From the NCBI GenBank assembly GCA_037953745.1, contig JBAKBP010001606.1, positions 99,971 to 163,970 of the forward strand: a stretch of DNA of 64,000 nt, given 5' to 3'. Positions 43,581-54,413 of this stretch are shown in pieces (the first letter of the stretch is position 1; each line of letters begins with the position of its first letter). Below the pieces are notes generated by a model that saw only the letters and a program-made list of their open reading frames with translations, was not told the DNA's origin and ran no database searches. The DNA is from Lithodes maja (lineage: Eukaryota; Arthropoda; Malacostraca; Decapoda; Lithodidae). A program made the position numbers and the translations under genes.

Positions 43581-46500
43581 CTACAACCGCGAGCCAACAA
43601 GCACCAAGCGCAAAATACTATTCAAACTAAAGCAGGAGGCTACCCGTGTGTCAATATACCCAGGATCATATACCCTTGAACGACCATCTGCAACCACGTT
43701 GTCACAACCGGCAATATGGCGTATGTCCAGGTTATATACCGATAACCTTAGTGACCACCTGGTAAGCCTCATATTCCGATTGTGAAACTGGTCCAAGAAC
43801 TTGAGAGGGTGATGATCTGGGTAAACTACAACGACCGGACCATAGGCTGGAACACAGACCTCGAAATGCCTCAGAGCAAGTACAACCGCCAGCAGCTCCT
43901 CCTCGACAACAGAGCAGCTCCCCTGGGCCGAATTGTACTTCTCCGAGCAGAAACTAACAGGATGCTCCAGCCCATCATCGTCCTTTTCCACAAGGACGGC
44001 ACCAGCCCCCACACCACTAGCCTCCGTTGCTAGTTGGAAAGGTAGGCTAAAGTCAGGGGCCCTGAGGATCGGGTGAGTGCACAACAGGTGTTTTACTTCT
44101 CTAAACACCTTCTCACACTCAGGCGCCCACTTGAACTTCTTATCCTTCCAGTTATCCTCCACCTGAGCTTGACTGTCCCGTTCTCCTTCTCCACCTTGAC
44201 TGCTAAACGTCATCACAGGCACAGTGAGAGGCTCAGGGGGGTGCCTCCCATACTCCTTCATGGGATTAACATGACATAACTGATTGCGCTTCCGTCTGTC
44301 TGGAGTGGCTACCAAGTAAACCAGGTCCGATAGCTCCTCCACCACCCTATAAGGACCAGCGTACTTCGCAGATAAGGGGTGACCTACAAGGGGCAGTAGA
44401 ATCAACACCTCCTGACCCACGTGAAACTCCCTGAGTTCAACCTTGAGGTCGTACCTGTCCTTCCTGAGGGCCTGAGAGCTAGTCAAATTACGGCCAGCCA
44501 ACTCCAGACTGCGCAACATCCGTTCTCGACTGTTGAGGACACAATTGAGCATAGAACAAGGTTTTTCTGCACCCTCCCATACTTCGTCAACCATATGGAG
44601 AGGCCCTCTGACACGGTGTCCAAAGACGAGCTCATTAGGGCTGAATCCCAAACTTTCCCCAGGCACCTCCCACACAGCAAACAAAACACATGGCAGGCCA
44701 AGATCCCAATCCCTCCCACTCTCAAAGCAACAACAACGAAGCACAGATTTCAAGGCTGAGTGCCATCGCTCTAACACACCCTGGCTCTCCGGATGATACG
44801 CAGATGACACAACCCAAACAATCCCATGCTGCGGCATTGCTTGTACAAAGAGGCTAGAAGTGAAGTTGGGTCCCCGGACTGACTGAATCCCCTGCGGGTA
44901 ACCATACTGGGAAGAATACACTAGCAAGCTTCGGATCACCGTCCTCGCCGACCCATTTCTCATAGGGTACGCGTCAGGGTACCTTGTTGCTACATCTCCC
45001 GACTGTGCATCACTGTCCTCCTTCAACTCTTTCGTCTTTTTAAGCCCATCCTCTGCCTTTTCCACAACAGTTACTGGGTCTTCTTCAGACTCGATATTTG
45101 GTCCTAATACCGAGTCCCCGAGAATGTCCGCTGATACTAAACTCTCAACCGCATCAACTTTCAACCCCTTCTCGGTACCCTTCCTCCGCTGATCTAAAGA
45201 TTGTTGACCAGAATGTGACTCCCTGGAGGCAGGATCTCCGGTGACAACACACGCCATAGGCTGCACCGGACACTTCTCAACCCACTCCTGCTCCTCCCTA
45301 CTCACGTCGGCCGGCTTCTCGGCAACGACCAAGGGTGGAGCCTCAGAAGTAGGTCCCGCAAAGTCGTTGCCGAGAAGGAGGTCGACGCCCCCAACAGGTA
45401 ACTTCTCCACAATACCTACATCCAGGTCCCGAGTCACACCATCAACTTCCACCTTCATTCTTACAAGCGGGTATGACCTTGTTGCATTAACTCCCTGAAC
45501 CACAACCACCCGCGCCGTATTGACAGGTTTACCAGTGAAATTTCTCAACAATGTTTGCGATGCCCCAGTGTCACGCAAAATTCTCACCTCATGTCTTCTA
45601 CCCCCCCACTCCACACAACCGAGTCCCCTGTGGTCACTAAAGGCATCACGGACAGGGAATAAGCCTTCCGGATCCTTCTGCACTGGCAGTGTATTTACCT
45701 CGGAAGAAATGCCTCTAACAAACTCCGATGTCTTCTTGAACACTCCAATGCCGTGAGCAAAAGACACGGCTGCCGGAGGAGGTCGACTAGGGCACTCATT
45801 TGCCTTATGACCCTCCTGGTGGCAACAAAAACACATAAATTTCGGTTTCGGCTTATACTGTGATGTAAAAGGCCCCTGACTTTTCACATACGGTGTGGTG
45901 TAAGGTTTGGATTCAGTTTTAGTTTCATGGCTCTTCTGTTTAAATGTGTCATTGTTCCGGGGAGGGGGAGGATAACGGTCCTTAGCACTTACATCGTACT
46001 TCTGTGAGGACCCGCAACCCCGAATCAACGACAGCCGTCGATCAGCCATTTCTGCTGCTTCGACTAGAGTTCTTGGGTTTTTCTCCTTCAAGTTCAAAGT
46101 TAGATCACCGCCCGTGCTCTTAAAGAACTGCTCCAACATCATTAACTGCTTAATTTCATCAAATGTTGTGACCTTCTCAGATCGGAGCCAGTTCCCCATA
46201 GCATCGGACAAGTCCCGGGCGTGTTCCAAAAAGGTGCTATTTCTTCCCTTAGTTACACCCCGGAACTTCAAACGGTACGTTTCTGGTTGCAATTCGTAAG
46301 CCCTCAGGACAGCCTCCTTGAGATCCTCGTACACAATACATAACTCCAAAGGTAACGCAGCATCGTAGGCTTTAAGACCCTTGCCTATTAATCTAGACGA
46401 TACAAGTGCTGCCCATTTATTCTCTGGCCACTGGTGTTCCTGGCACTTCTTCTCAAAGCGTGTGAAAAATTCTGTTACACCACTCTCATCAAACACCGGA

Positions 46501-47249
46501 ACCAGTTTCAATAAGTGTGAGAGAGACTGCTCATGAACACGGTTACCAGCCCCAAGTCGCTGTCCCGTTGCCTCTACTCACGACTTCTCTACATCCATGT
46601 CGGCACAGTACCTAGTCGACTCTAAATCAGCTTGGATTTTTGCTAGCTCTATGTGCTGGTTACTTTTTCTCTCTTCTATCTTGGCTCTCTCATCTATCTT
46701 GGCTAATTCTAATTGCTGCTGAAGCTGAAGCTCAGATACCCTGATAGCCTTTCTCTCTTCGATCTTAGCTAATTCGAGCTGAAGCAATAATTCTGGAGTT
46801 AACCCTTGAGGAGGTGAAGGTGCTACAATGTTTGAAATTACCGGTGGTCCCCCCAGGGGCAACCCACCCTGCCAGTCACCACCCAACTGTGGAAGCGTAC
46901 CCGGGGTCGGCAAACTACTGGGATGGCTGGGAGTCGAGTGTAGGGGAAGCATGGCCGAAGGGCTCTGAGCACTCAACCCATCTCGCTCACCAGTCACCCT
47001 GCCCAGTACACACGTTATCAAGTTATCCCTGGTCATGCTGCTAGTACCCGCATGACCGATAGCTGTGGCCAGGCATTGAAGACCGTACCGCTCCATACCC
47101 TCCAACCGCTCGGAAGTAACAGGCCATTGCAAAAATATCCTAGCATCCTCCTCACAGTTCACCCGATTAACCCTTTCATCATGCTGCTGTTCCTCAGTTT
47201 CGACATTACGTACTGTGTCTCCATTCTCCTCTGATCCGGTATAAGACAT
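43581..47249 (-). pseudogene. gag-pol: gag-pol of minus-strand Gmr1-like element, RT deleted in frame
   Basis: The start is ATG at 47249 (MSYTGSEENGD). Gag is interrupted by one in-frame TGA (46580-46578), where the intact relative has Arg; the frame then stays open for 976 codons. It has the zinc knuckle CFCCHQEGHKANEC and protease DTGAS. An in-frame deletion near 44990 removes the integrase HHCC region and first catalytic Asp. A second near 44135 joins the integrase tail to RNase H, removing all of the reverse transcriptase. Remaining catalytic residues are also changed (integrase SVRGPNF for SDQGSNF; RNase H TEASG for TDASG and ADGRSR for ADCLSR). It cannot replicate alone but may keep a usable Gag region. 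Confidence 0.9.
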
Positions 47250-47468
47250 GATGCTCACAAAAATTTCCCACCTCAATATTCAGAAAAGAAGTACCCCAAA
47301 CTCTTATACCTCAATATACACACAAAAATTCTCGGAAATACTCAAGGGCTATACTATGTTGCGAAAAAAATATATATTCTTGCTGATCCCCGCAAAATAT
47401 TCTCCAAAACAACAAATGTTCCCTGCTAATAAATGTAGGTTCACCAAATCCTAGGTAAGGTCGCCATT
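47250..47468 (-). other. Leader and primer-binding site of minus-strand element
   Basis: On the minus strand, AATGGCGACCT follows the LTR end (47468 downwards), the same primer-binding candidate as in the plus-strand element. AT-rich leader to the start codon at 47249. Confidence 0.7.
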
Positions 47469-49265
47469 TGTTACGACTGGGGTTCAAATATATCAGGGCT
47501 CTTATTCATTGGACTAATAATAGCATAAATGTTACAACGGAAAGCGCTAGCTCCAACCTCTGAAGTATATTCCCAGTGAACAAAGAACACAAATACTCTA
47601 CAGAGTTCTATATGCAATAATAGGCTATCAAACTCTCAATAAATGTGCGTCTACTCTAGGCTAAATGTTATGTGAAAACAGCCTATTACTACCTATAACC
47701 GAAGGTGCTTGGTTATGGTATGCAAAGTAAGGTGGTAAGAGAAGTTACAGCTTACGTTACTTTAATCAATAAATGTCAGGCACTCCTGCATGAAAGAAAG
47801 TGCACTAAAGTCCTTCAACACTAACAAGGAATCTTCTTTAAATGTTAGATGCTATAAAGATGCTCGTATCGGAAATGGAACCCAAAAAGGCAGGCAGCGG
47901 AACAATGCTCGTGCAGGCTATGCACACAAAAAGGCAGAATATATAATGCCGTCGGAGCCAAGAATATCCTAAACACTACAACACTAATAATAATCGCCAC
48001 GACAATACAGTATTCCTATCAACAAAAAGAGCCTAAGTCGTTTGTGTCTCAATACATCAAACTAGGCTGCGAAATGCTTGTGTAATCATAAATGGGTATG
48101 CATAAAAAGAGTAATTAGGTTAATATACTTAATGTCTACTGTGACTGATAAAGTCTAGCTAGAGTCAATGATACGAGATACTGGTGTGCATGGCATGCTG
48201 CATAGCCTAGTGCAAATCTCAAGTCTGTGCGTCAAATATTACGTTATAATGAAGGGTAGCTCTCTTGAGAAACCTTAATACCGAAGTATTAAGCGTTCTC
48301 CTGGCGTACCTCAAAGACAAACAATCGAGACTAGAACAGTGCAGAATGGTATAGGCAAAAACCCCTCACTCGTGCATGCTCTACTCTCAATGGCACACAG
48401 ACTAGAATTTACTCAATCAACTCCAGTTCTCAGGTATGTCGTGCCGCTTTTAACTGAAGCCAGCACTCATAGGAAACAATACCTATAATATCAGACTCCT
48501 AGTCTAGCATTATCTAATCCAGCAGAACACTAATAACTAAAGGAAGCAGTACTAAACAATATAAATGCCAACCAATGCTTCGTGATCCACTTATCTTAAC
48601 AACTAACATACATAGGCTATATCAGACCTTAACACACAATACAACTGGCCAGCATGACGCTGATTTTGCAGAGTTAACCAGAGGGGGTATAATATTAATA
48701 AAAGGTGGTGAAAGATATGGAAAATGAGAGAGATAGGCAGAGGAAAAGATTCTCAGGTACGGAGCGGGGACAGATAGCAAGGGAAAAAAGATGGGTGTGT
48801 TCTAGAAACCAGATCTGAGGGAGAGAGTGGCGAGGAACTGTATATATACTCGCACTAGCTCGAGCCGCGTAGGAAAACAGCGGTTACAAGTCATCTAGCC
48901 ACGAGCAAGAGCTCGCAGCATGGTAAGGGCCTCTCTCCACCAACCCCCGCGAGGCAGCCAGCCGTGACGTCATCGAGCGGGACAAAAAACACTGCGCGCC
49001 CCCTCTCACTCTGTTCTACTCTCTCTCTCTCTCCCAGATCCCATCATTACTAGTTAATGATAAAACATATACTTTACAATTAGATATATAAAGCCTTGAC
49101 ATGGGCGAAAACAAAGAGCCTTTCTGGACTGCCCATGACACGAGCTTTCATATGAAATAAAGCACACTCTAATACATAAACTGTAGCCCCATCCACTGCC
49201 CTGGCGATCCTAGCGAGTCACTGTAGGACAAGCCATGCGGTTCTAACGGAGTGGTTAACGTCACA
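47469..49265 (-). repeat. 5' LTR of minus-strand Gmr1-like element
   Basis: 1797 bp, pairing with 41379-43175. On the minus strand it begins TGTGACG and ends CCCCAGTCGTAACA. Both LTRs share a purine- and pyrimidine-tract-rich promoter-like region (about 48835-49035, with TATATATAC on the plus strand). Confidence 0.93.
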
Positions 49266-49691
49266 ATATTAACTGTCTTGATGGTGTTGTTGTTGTTCCC
49301 CAAGCTGCCTGGCCGAACAGCCCCAAGGCCCTGAGCAAGACCAAGGCCATAACCGAGCGCCCCCACAGAACCCTCCCAGCCGACCACAATAAAGCATGGG
49401 TGACCGAAGCCACTCCATGGCGGGGAGCTGAGGAGGGCGACAGAAACGCCCGGGAAACCAAAGCCCCACCCAGGGCCCTGTGCCCCTCAGCAATTATGAA
49501 GAGAAAGCTGAGGGGCAAAGGAAAAAAAGTGACGGTTTGGCTTCCAATCTTGGTAGATTGGGAGGGCAATCCACGGAAGAGACACCGTCACTTGAGATCT
49601 AGAAAATATATAAGTAAAAGGAACAGTCAGAGTAAGCTATGGGCATGGCAGAGATCGCTCAGTTCTCACTCTGATAGACCAGCCCATCACC
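49266..49691. other. Unannotated flank with SINE-like start
   Basis: CTGTCTTGATGGTGTTG at 49271 repeats the opening of the SINE at 49692, but the B box is absent. No credible ORF. Confidence 0.4.
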
Positions 49692-49790
49692 ACTGTCTTG
49701 ATGGTGTAATGGTTAGAGCCTGTAAGTTCTATTGTGATATTCTGGGTTCGAATCCTGGGAGAATCACATGCTTTCATTAAATTCATTGGT
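49692..49790 (+). mobile_element. tRNA-derived SINE copy
   Basis: Begins CTGTCTTGATGGTGTAATGG (A-box-like), then GGGTTCGAATCC (B box, 49743-49754) and CACATGCTTTCATTAAATTC. A (TA)n tract follows at 49819. Same family as 36684-36778. Confidence 0.75.
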
Positions 49791-49818
49791 GGTGTTATGT
49801 TAAGAACGATGTTAAACG

Positions 49819-49870
<52 letters not shown>
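49819..49870. repeat. TA microsatellite
   Basis: Uninterrupted (TA)n run next to the SINE tail. Confidence 0.9.
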
Positions 49871-49872
<2 letters not shown>

Positions 49873-50307
49873 ATAATTTCTACGGGATTCACATATACCT
49901 ATAGGCACACTTTTTTCATATTGTTTCGCTAAATACCCATTGTGTAACCCCTTGAGTACCCTAGCCAAGTCTCATCTTCATAGTCCCGAGGGTTTAGGGG
50001 CGAGAGGGAATCAGATAGACACACAATAAACTAATTGTACGGATGCGCTAATATATGTCATGTCTCAGCGGTCAGTACGTTTGGCTCGCTCTGTGCTGTA
50101 TTAATGTCTGCCAGATGTTCAATAGGATGGGTAAGTGTAGGAACATGTTTATATATCTCGCTCGAAATGAAAACAATCATGTTTAGATATTGCTGATAAC
50201 AATTATTGATCAAACTATACTTGGTGCCGAGACATCACTTATTTGGCCGACTGTTCAACTTTATAGATATATGCCCAGTGAACATTTGTTATTGCGTTAC
50301 ATTCTTT
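49871..50307. other. Unannotated stretch, no gene seen
   Basis: AT-rich. A CCCCTTGAGTACCCTAGCC word at about 49950 resembles the MITE ends nearby and may be a decayed terminus; nothing else is recognisable. Confidence 0.4.
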
Positions 50308-50311
50308 TTAA

Positions 50312-50519
50312 CCCCTTGAGGATCCAAGACGCAATTCGTTTATTTAAATCTGGCTATTATTAGACGATTTTATTCAGAGCAGGAACGGTATGTGGAAGTC
50401 AAAGGTTGAACCGAGATAGCCTTTACCCTTTGATTTCCTACAGATCCTTCCTAGGCTGTTACATATCGTGTAATGGTAGCCATAATACATTGTCAAAACG
50501 CGCCATAATCCTCAAGGAG
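50312..50519. mobile_element. TTAA-type MITE with inverted termini
   Basis: Termini CCCCTTGAGGATCC and the complement of GATTATGGCGCG...; the outer ten bases CTTGAGGAT are inverted at the other end (ATCCTCAAGG). Flanked by TTAA (50308-50311) and TTTA (50520-50523). An inner TATTAGACGATTTTATTCAG segment links it to 37882-38088. Confidence 0.7.
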
Positions 50520-50520
50520 T

Positions 50521-50770
50521 TTAGGGGAGGTGGGCGTATTTCATTGCTTATTGTTTTATAAGTGTATTATTTTTTAGTTTCCTCCCAGGAAACTAAAGGG
50601 CACGAAAGGTCTTAATATTGACAACAAAATGGGGCGTAAAGTCTTAAAATCGCCAAACAAAATGGCCGAACGTCTTAAAATCTAAAACCCAATGGGGCTA
50701 AACACAAAGGTTATAGGGGGACCAGAAAAACAACCCTTCCCGCTTAAGCTGTATGTAATCGTCTATTGAT
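50521..50770 (+). repeat. Unclassified interspersed repeat (GGCCGAAGGCC family), copy 3
   Basis: Shares GGTGGGCGTATTTCATTGCT, TATTTTTTAGTTTCCTCCC and the GGTCTTAAT/GTCTTAAAAT series with the other copies; the central GGCCGAAGGCC part is deleted. Confidence 0.65.
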
Positions 50771-50889
50771 AGCCAGAAATGAATGCAGAATAGCGTCCTA
50801 AAGCTGAAAGGGGTTAAATAGGTCTTTCCGAAGCCGACTAAGCTCCTCTAATTATGCCAGAATGAACTGTAATGGCCGCCGTATTACAG

Positions 50890-50937
50890 AGAAAGAGAGA
50901 GAGAGAACATTTGTGTCTGTGCATGAGAGGGAGTATC

Positions 50938-50996
<59 letters not shown>

Positions 50997-51040
50997 AAAC
51001 AAAATTGTGTCTGTGTATGAGAGGGAGTAAGTGTCTGTGA

Positions 51041-51078
<38 letters not shown>

Positions 51079-51145
51079 AACAAATGATGTGTCTGTGTAT
51101 GAGAAGGAGTAAGTGTTTGTGAGTGAGAGAGAGAGAGAGAGATGG
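50890..51145. repeat. Compound GT/GA microsatellite, three blocks
   Basis: Three repeats of a unit of about 80 bp, each with TGTGTCTGTGTATGAGAGGGAGT, a GT run and a GA run; an amplified microsatellite cluster. Confidence 0.85.
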
Positions 51146-51254
51146 ATCCATGGAAGGAGAGGGGGGTATTTTAGAGACGTCGACCCCTGTGGTATATATA
51201 TTTAGAGCAATTATTAATCCCTCACATGGGCAGTTTGCAATAGGGGTAATTTTA

Positions 51255-51600
51255 AGGGGAGATTTCCACTTGAGGTTTTTTTTTTCTTAACGCCTTTCTC
51301 CCTCATGTTTAGCCCATTGTTTTTTAGACTTTTAGGCGTTCGCCCAATTAGTTTTGCGATTTTAAGAACTTTCGCCCCATTTCTGTTCATTTTAAGATCT
51401 TGTGTGCCATTTAGGTGTCAATTTTATCCTGGCAAGCGATAGCGAGCCTGTAATTTAAAAGGAACCGGCCTTCGGCCAGGACACTTTTCTACCAAAATAT
51501 TTACAAATATATCTTAAAAGGGGGTCTAAGGGGTGTAATTTTAAGCTTGATGAGGGTCTATGGAACAAACTAAAAACCTCCCCTTTGGGCCTTTAATAAC
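51255..51600 (-). repeat. Unclassified interspersed repeat (GGCCGAAGGCC family), copy 4
   Basis: The inverted copy: CTGGCAAGCGATAGCGAGCC, GGCCTTCGGCC and GATTTTAAGAACTTTCGCCC in reverse order to copies 1-3; the most complete copy on its left side. Confidence 0.7.
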
Positions 51601-51670
51601 GGCAGATTGTTATTGAAGTATAGTGGTAGTTGGGATGTCTGGCCCTTAACCTCCAAATATTTTAGAATGT

Positions 51671-52703
51671 CTATCTATCTATCCCCACTTTTCCTTCTTT
51701 TTTTATTTTTGGGGGGGGGAGGATGGCCGACTCAAGACAGAGCAAGAACAGGGACAATACAAAACACAACAGAAGACAATGAACACACAAAGACAAAATA
51801 CAAATTCACACACATCTAGGTCAACCAGGAGAAGACCCAGAGACCAGGGTCACCAAGGTCCCTCCAGTACTCCCCCGGCCCCCGACCACCCGGAGAGGTT
51901 CCGATTTCGGCAGGCAGGTATGCAGCGAAGCCCTACCACCACAAGCCCGCCCACCACACTTCCAGGCGCACCCTTCATAGTAATCGTCTCCCAGGGCCAG
52001 GCGCCTGATGGACTATTATCTAGTCAAACTTGCGCCCGACCCCTTTCCCCAAATGACCACGTGTTCACTCATCCATTCACAAGCATTCTCCATTCATTCC
52101 TGTTTATTACCACTTCCTTTGCCTGATCTATAGTCATTCTTCTATCATCCAAAGCTTGTCTTACACAGTCTCTCCATCTCAATGGGGGTCTTCCTGCCCT
52201 TCTATTTCCCCTTGTATCTGACTCACATATTCTCTTTGTAAGCCTTTCATCTCCCATTCGTTCAACATGACCATACCAGCTCAGCACCCTTCTGTCCACT
52301 CTGGCTGACAAATGTTCCTGCTGCTCCACTCTCCTATGTATCTCTTCATTCTTCAATTTGTCTCTACGATTAACTCCATGCATGCTTCTCAAGCAGCTCA
52401 TCTCCATCACATCAAGCTTTCTTCTCTCCTTTTCCTTCAGAGCCCAAGTCTCAGCCCCATATATCACTGTTGGCACAACAATTCCTTGATATATTGCACT
52501 TTTTACTTTCATTCCGAGATTTCTCGTCTTCCACATACTTCCCATTGCTCCGAAAACCTTCCTTCCTTCACACACTCTCTGTTTTACCTCCATTTACATA
52601 CCTCCACTCCTGCTTATTGTTCCTCCTACATATTTAAAACACTCTACGTGTTCCAATTTTTCCCCATCCAGCCTCACATCTAGATTCACCCTATGATCAC
52701 CCG
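51671..52703 (-). mobile_element. RTE-like LINE of a second family, 5'-truncated with TSD
   Basis: A perfect 9-bp TSD, TTAGAATGT, flanks it (51662-51670 and 52704-52712). The 3' end has a GATA-type tail and an A-rich stretch; unlike the main family it has a 3' UTR of about 400 bp. Only the C-terminal part of the ORF remains. Confidence 0.85.
52069..52700 (-). pseudogene. Second RTE-like LINE, RT C-terminal fragment
   Basis: Frame from about 52700 with one early stop (near 52597), then open 52593-52069. It contains YGAETWALKEKERRKLDVMEM and SWYGHVERMGDERLTKRICES, equivalent in position to the same regions of the 1003-aa protein but clearly divergent, so a distinct family. Confidence 0.85.
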
Positions 52704-52737
52704 TTAGAATGTAGGATATTAAATCCATACGGTACTA

Positions 52738-52958
52738 TACTGTAGGTAGAGCTAACGAACTTGACAATAATCTTGACCCCTTAACTTCTTATAACTCAAC
52801 AATTATGAAAGCAATCGGGCTGAAATTACTCTCATCTGGGAAGAGTCCACCAGAAAATAGTGTCGGTATTTACAGACAGTTTGCTCTTGTCTCTTTTGAG
52901 TTACGAAGAGGTCAGGGATCGAGATTATTGTCAAGTTCGTTGGCGCTACCTATAGTGA
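52738..52958. mobile_element. MITE with long (about 55-bp) inverted repeats
   Basis: The left end TGTAGGTAGAGCTAACGAAC and the right end (complement) TATAGGTAGCGCCAACGAAC continue with CTTGACAATAATCT on both sides, then diverge slowly. There is no ORF. The TSD is not clear (TA possible, mariner-like). Confidence 0.75.
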
Positions 52959-52959
52959 C

Positions 52960-53180
52960 GTCCTTTTCATTATAATTTGGCCACTATTAGATGATTTTAG
53001 TAAGCTCAGGAAGGATCTCTTATCATGAAAAGAATAAAAACTATCTCAATTATTCCTTATAGCTACCACAAATACTCCCTAAGCTTAAACAAATCGTCTA
53101 ATAGTTGCCAGAATATGGTGATAAGGCGAGGCCATCGAGAGTACCAGGCCGCGTTGACCATACTGTGACGTCAGCAAGGT
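52960..53180. mobile_element. MITE-like inverted repeats and left boundary of P-like element
   Basis: An inner inverted pair (CACTATTAGATGATTTTAG ... AATCGTCTAATAGTTGCC) relates it to the MITEs at 37882 and 50312. At 53128-53151 GAGGCCATCGAGAGTACCAG(GCCG) begins an inverted repeat matched at 58403-58426 with one mismatch, and CTGTGACGT follows on both sides. Confidence 0.6.
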
Positions 53181-53997
53181 GGTGCTACATTCACGGGACC
53201 GCTCTGTCTCCCAAGTCTATAATTACTCTCCCTTTTATATTTTATCAGTGTAGTATTAAATTAAAGTACACATAAAACTATATTTATCTTTTACTGTGTA
53301 CGCAAAAGTATATTATTATATATTATTATGCCGATATTATAACAACATACTTTGGTATTTACTGCAAATTACACTCATACCTTGAAAAAGTATTTGTGCA
53401 AGATGAAAACGTATTACAAGTATATCACTACTTTTTTCCTATTGGATAATATAATACAAAATGCTATTATACATTACTATATTTTATACACAGCCAATAA
53501 AGAGAGCCTTACTGGAGAGCCAATATTAGCGACATCCATTATTATTCGTGAAACAATACATATAAGTAACTAACTAAATGTATTACTATATAAATTAATA
53601 TAAACATATAATTAATGTAACACACACAAACACACATATAAAGGAATGACCTTTGTACTAGGCCTAATCCAATCTCCGTTCCGGGATTATACTTTTTAAA
53701 TCCAATTCCCACACCTGCAGACACACTCACCTTGACAATCACAATCACACACACACCTGCAGTCACACACACACACACACACTCACAAACACACACACAC
53801 ACACAATACAATAAGTATACAATACAGTACACATAGTCTATTTGTCTAGGGTTTGAAGCTTTCTCTTCATGCCTACATTCTTATTAGCTCTGGTAGCTGC
53901 TGGGATGTTATTTTCTTTAGCACAGTAATTATTTAATATTGCATTTGTAGAAGCATATACCACCATACTTTCTATTTTGTCGGTGTTATGACCATTT
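53181..53997. other. AT-rich interior of P-like element with CA microsatellite
   Basis: No credible ORF. A CA-rich microsatellite lies at about 53740-53812. The region is 3' of the P-like transposase remnant on the minus strand. Confidence 0.5.
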
Positions 53998-54406
53998 TCA
54001 CATCATATCATTAGGGGACAGGAGATCAACATCTGCTAAAGCCGTAACTGTGAGCTGTGTTGCTATATTTCTTTGGCTAGTAGCATTTCGAAAGGCAGGA
54101 AGTTGAACAAGTTTTTTAATAACAATATAGTTATACATGACCATGTTGGCTGTCACACTATCTGGGTAAATAAGAGAACCTCTGCTAATTCCAGCAATGT
54201 AACTTAGATTTTCAGCGATGTCTTCACCACTATCTGAACACGTAATCATTTCTTTACATGCATTACATTTAATTTTCTTTATCACAGAGTAACAGCAATA
54301 GCCAGCTAAATAAACTATCACTGGGATGATGTCTTTACACCTATCAATATCCTCCTTTCAAACTTCAACATTCGTATGACATAAACCAAAATCAATTTCC
54401 TCATCT
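53998..54406 (-). pseudogene. P-element/THAP9-like transposase, C-terminal piece
   Basis: On the minus strand, after an in-frame TGA near 54362, the frame reads IVYLAGYCCYSVIKKIKCNA and GSLIYPDSVTANMVMYNYIV, the 'AGY...k..C..C' and 'GGLIYP' wording found near the C-terminus of P-element and THAP9-type transposases. It continues the piece at 57624-57890, the two being parted by the LINE at 54414-57630. Confidence 0.7.
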
Positions 54407-54413
54407 GTTTTTA

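Noticed and set aside
50838..51151. SLSLSHTHTHT-type ORFs
   Set aside because: Translations of GT/GA microsatellites.
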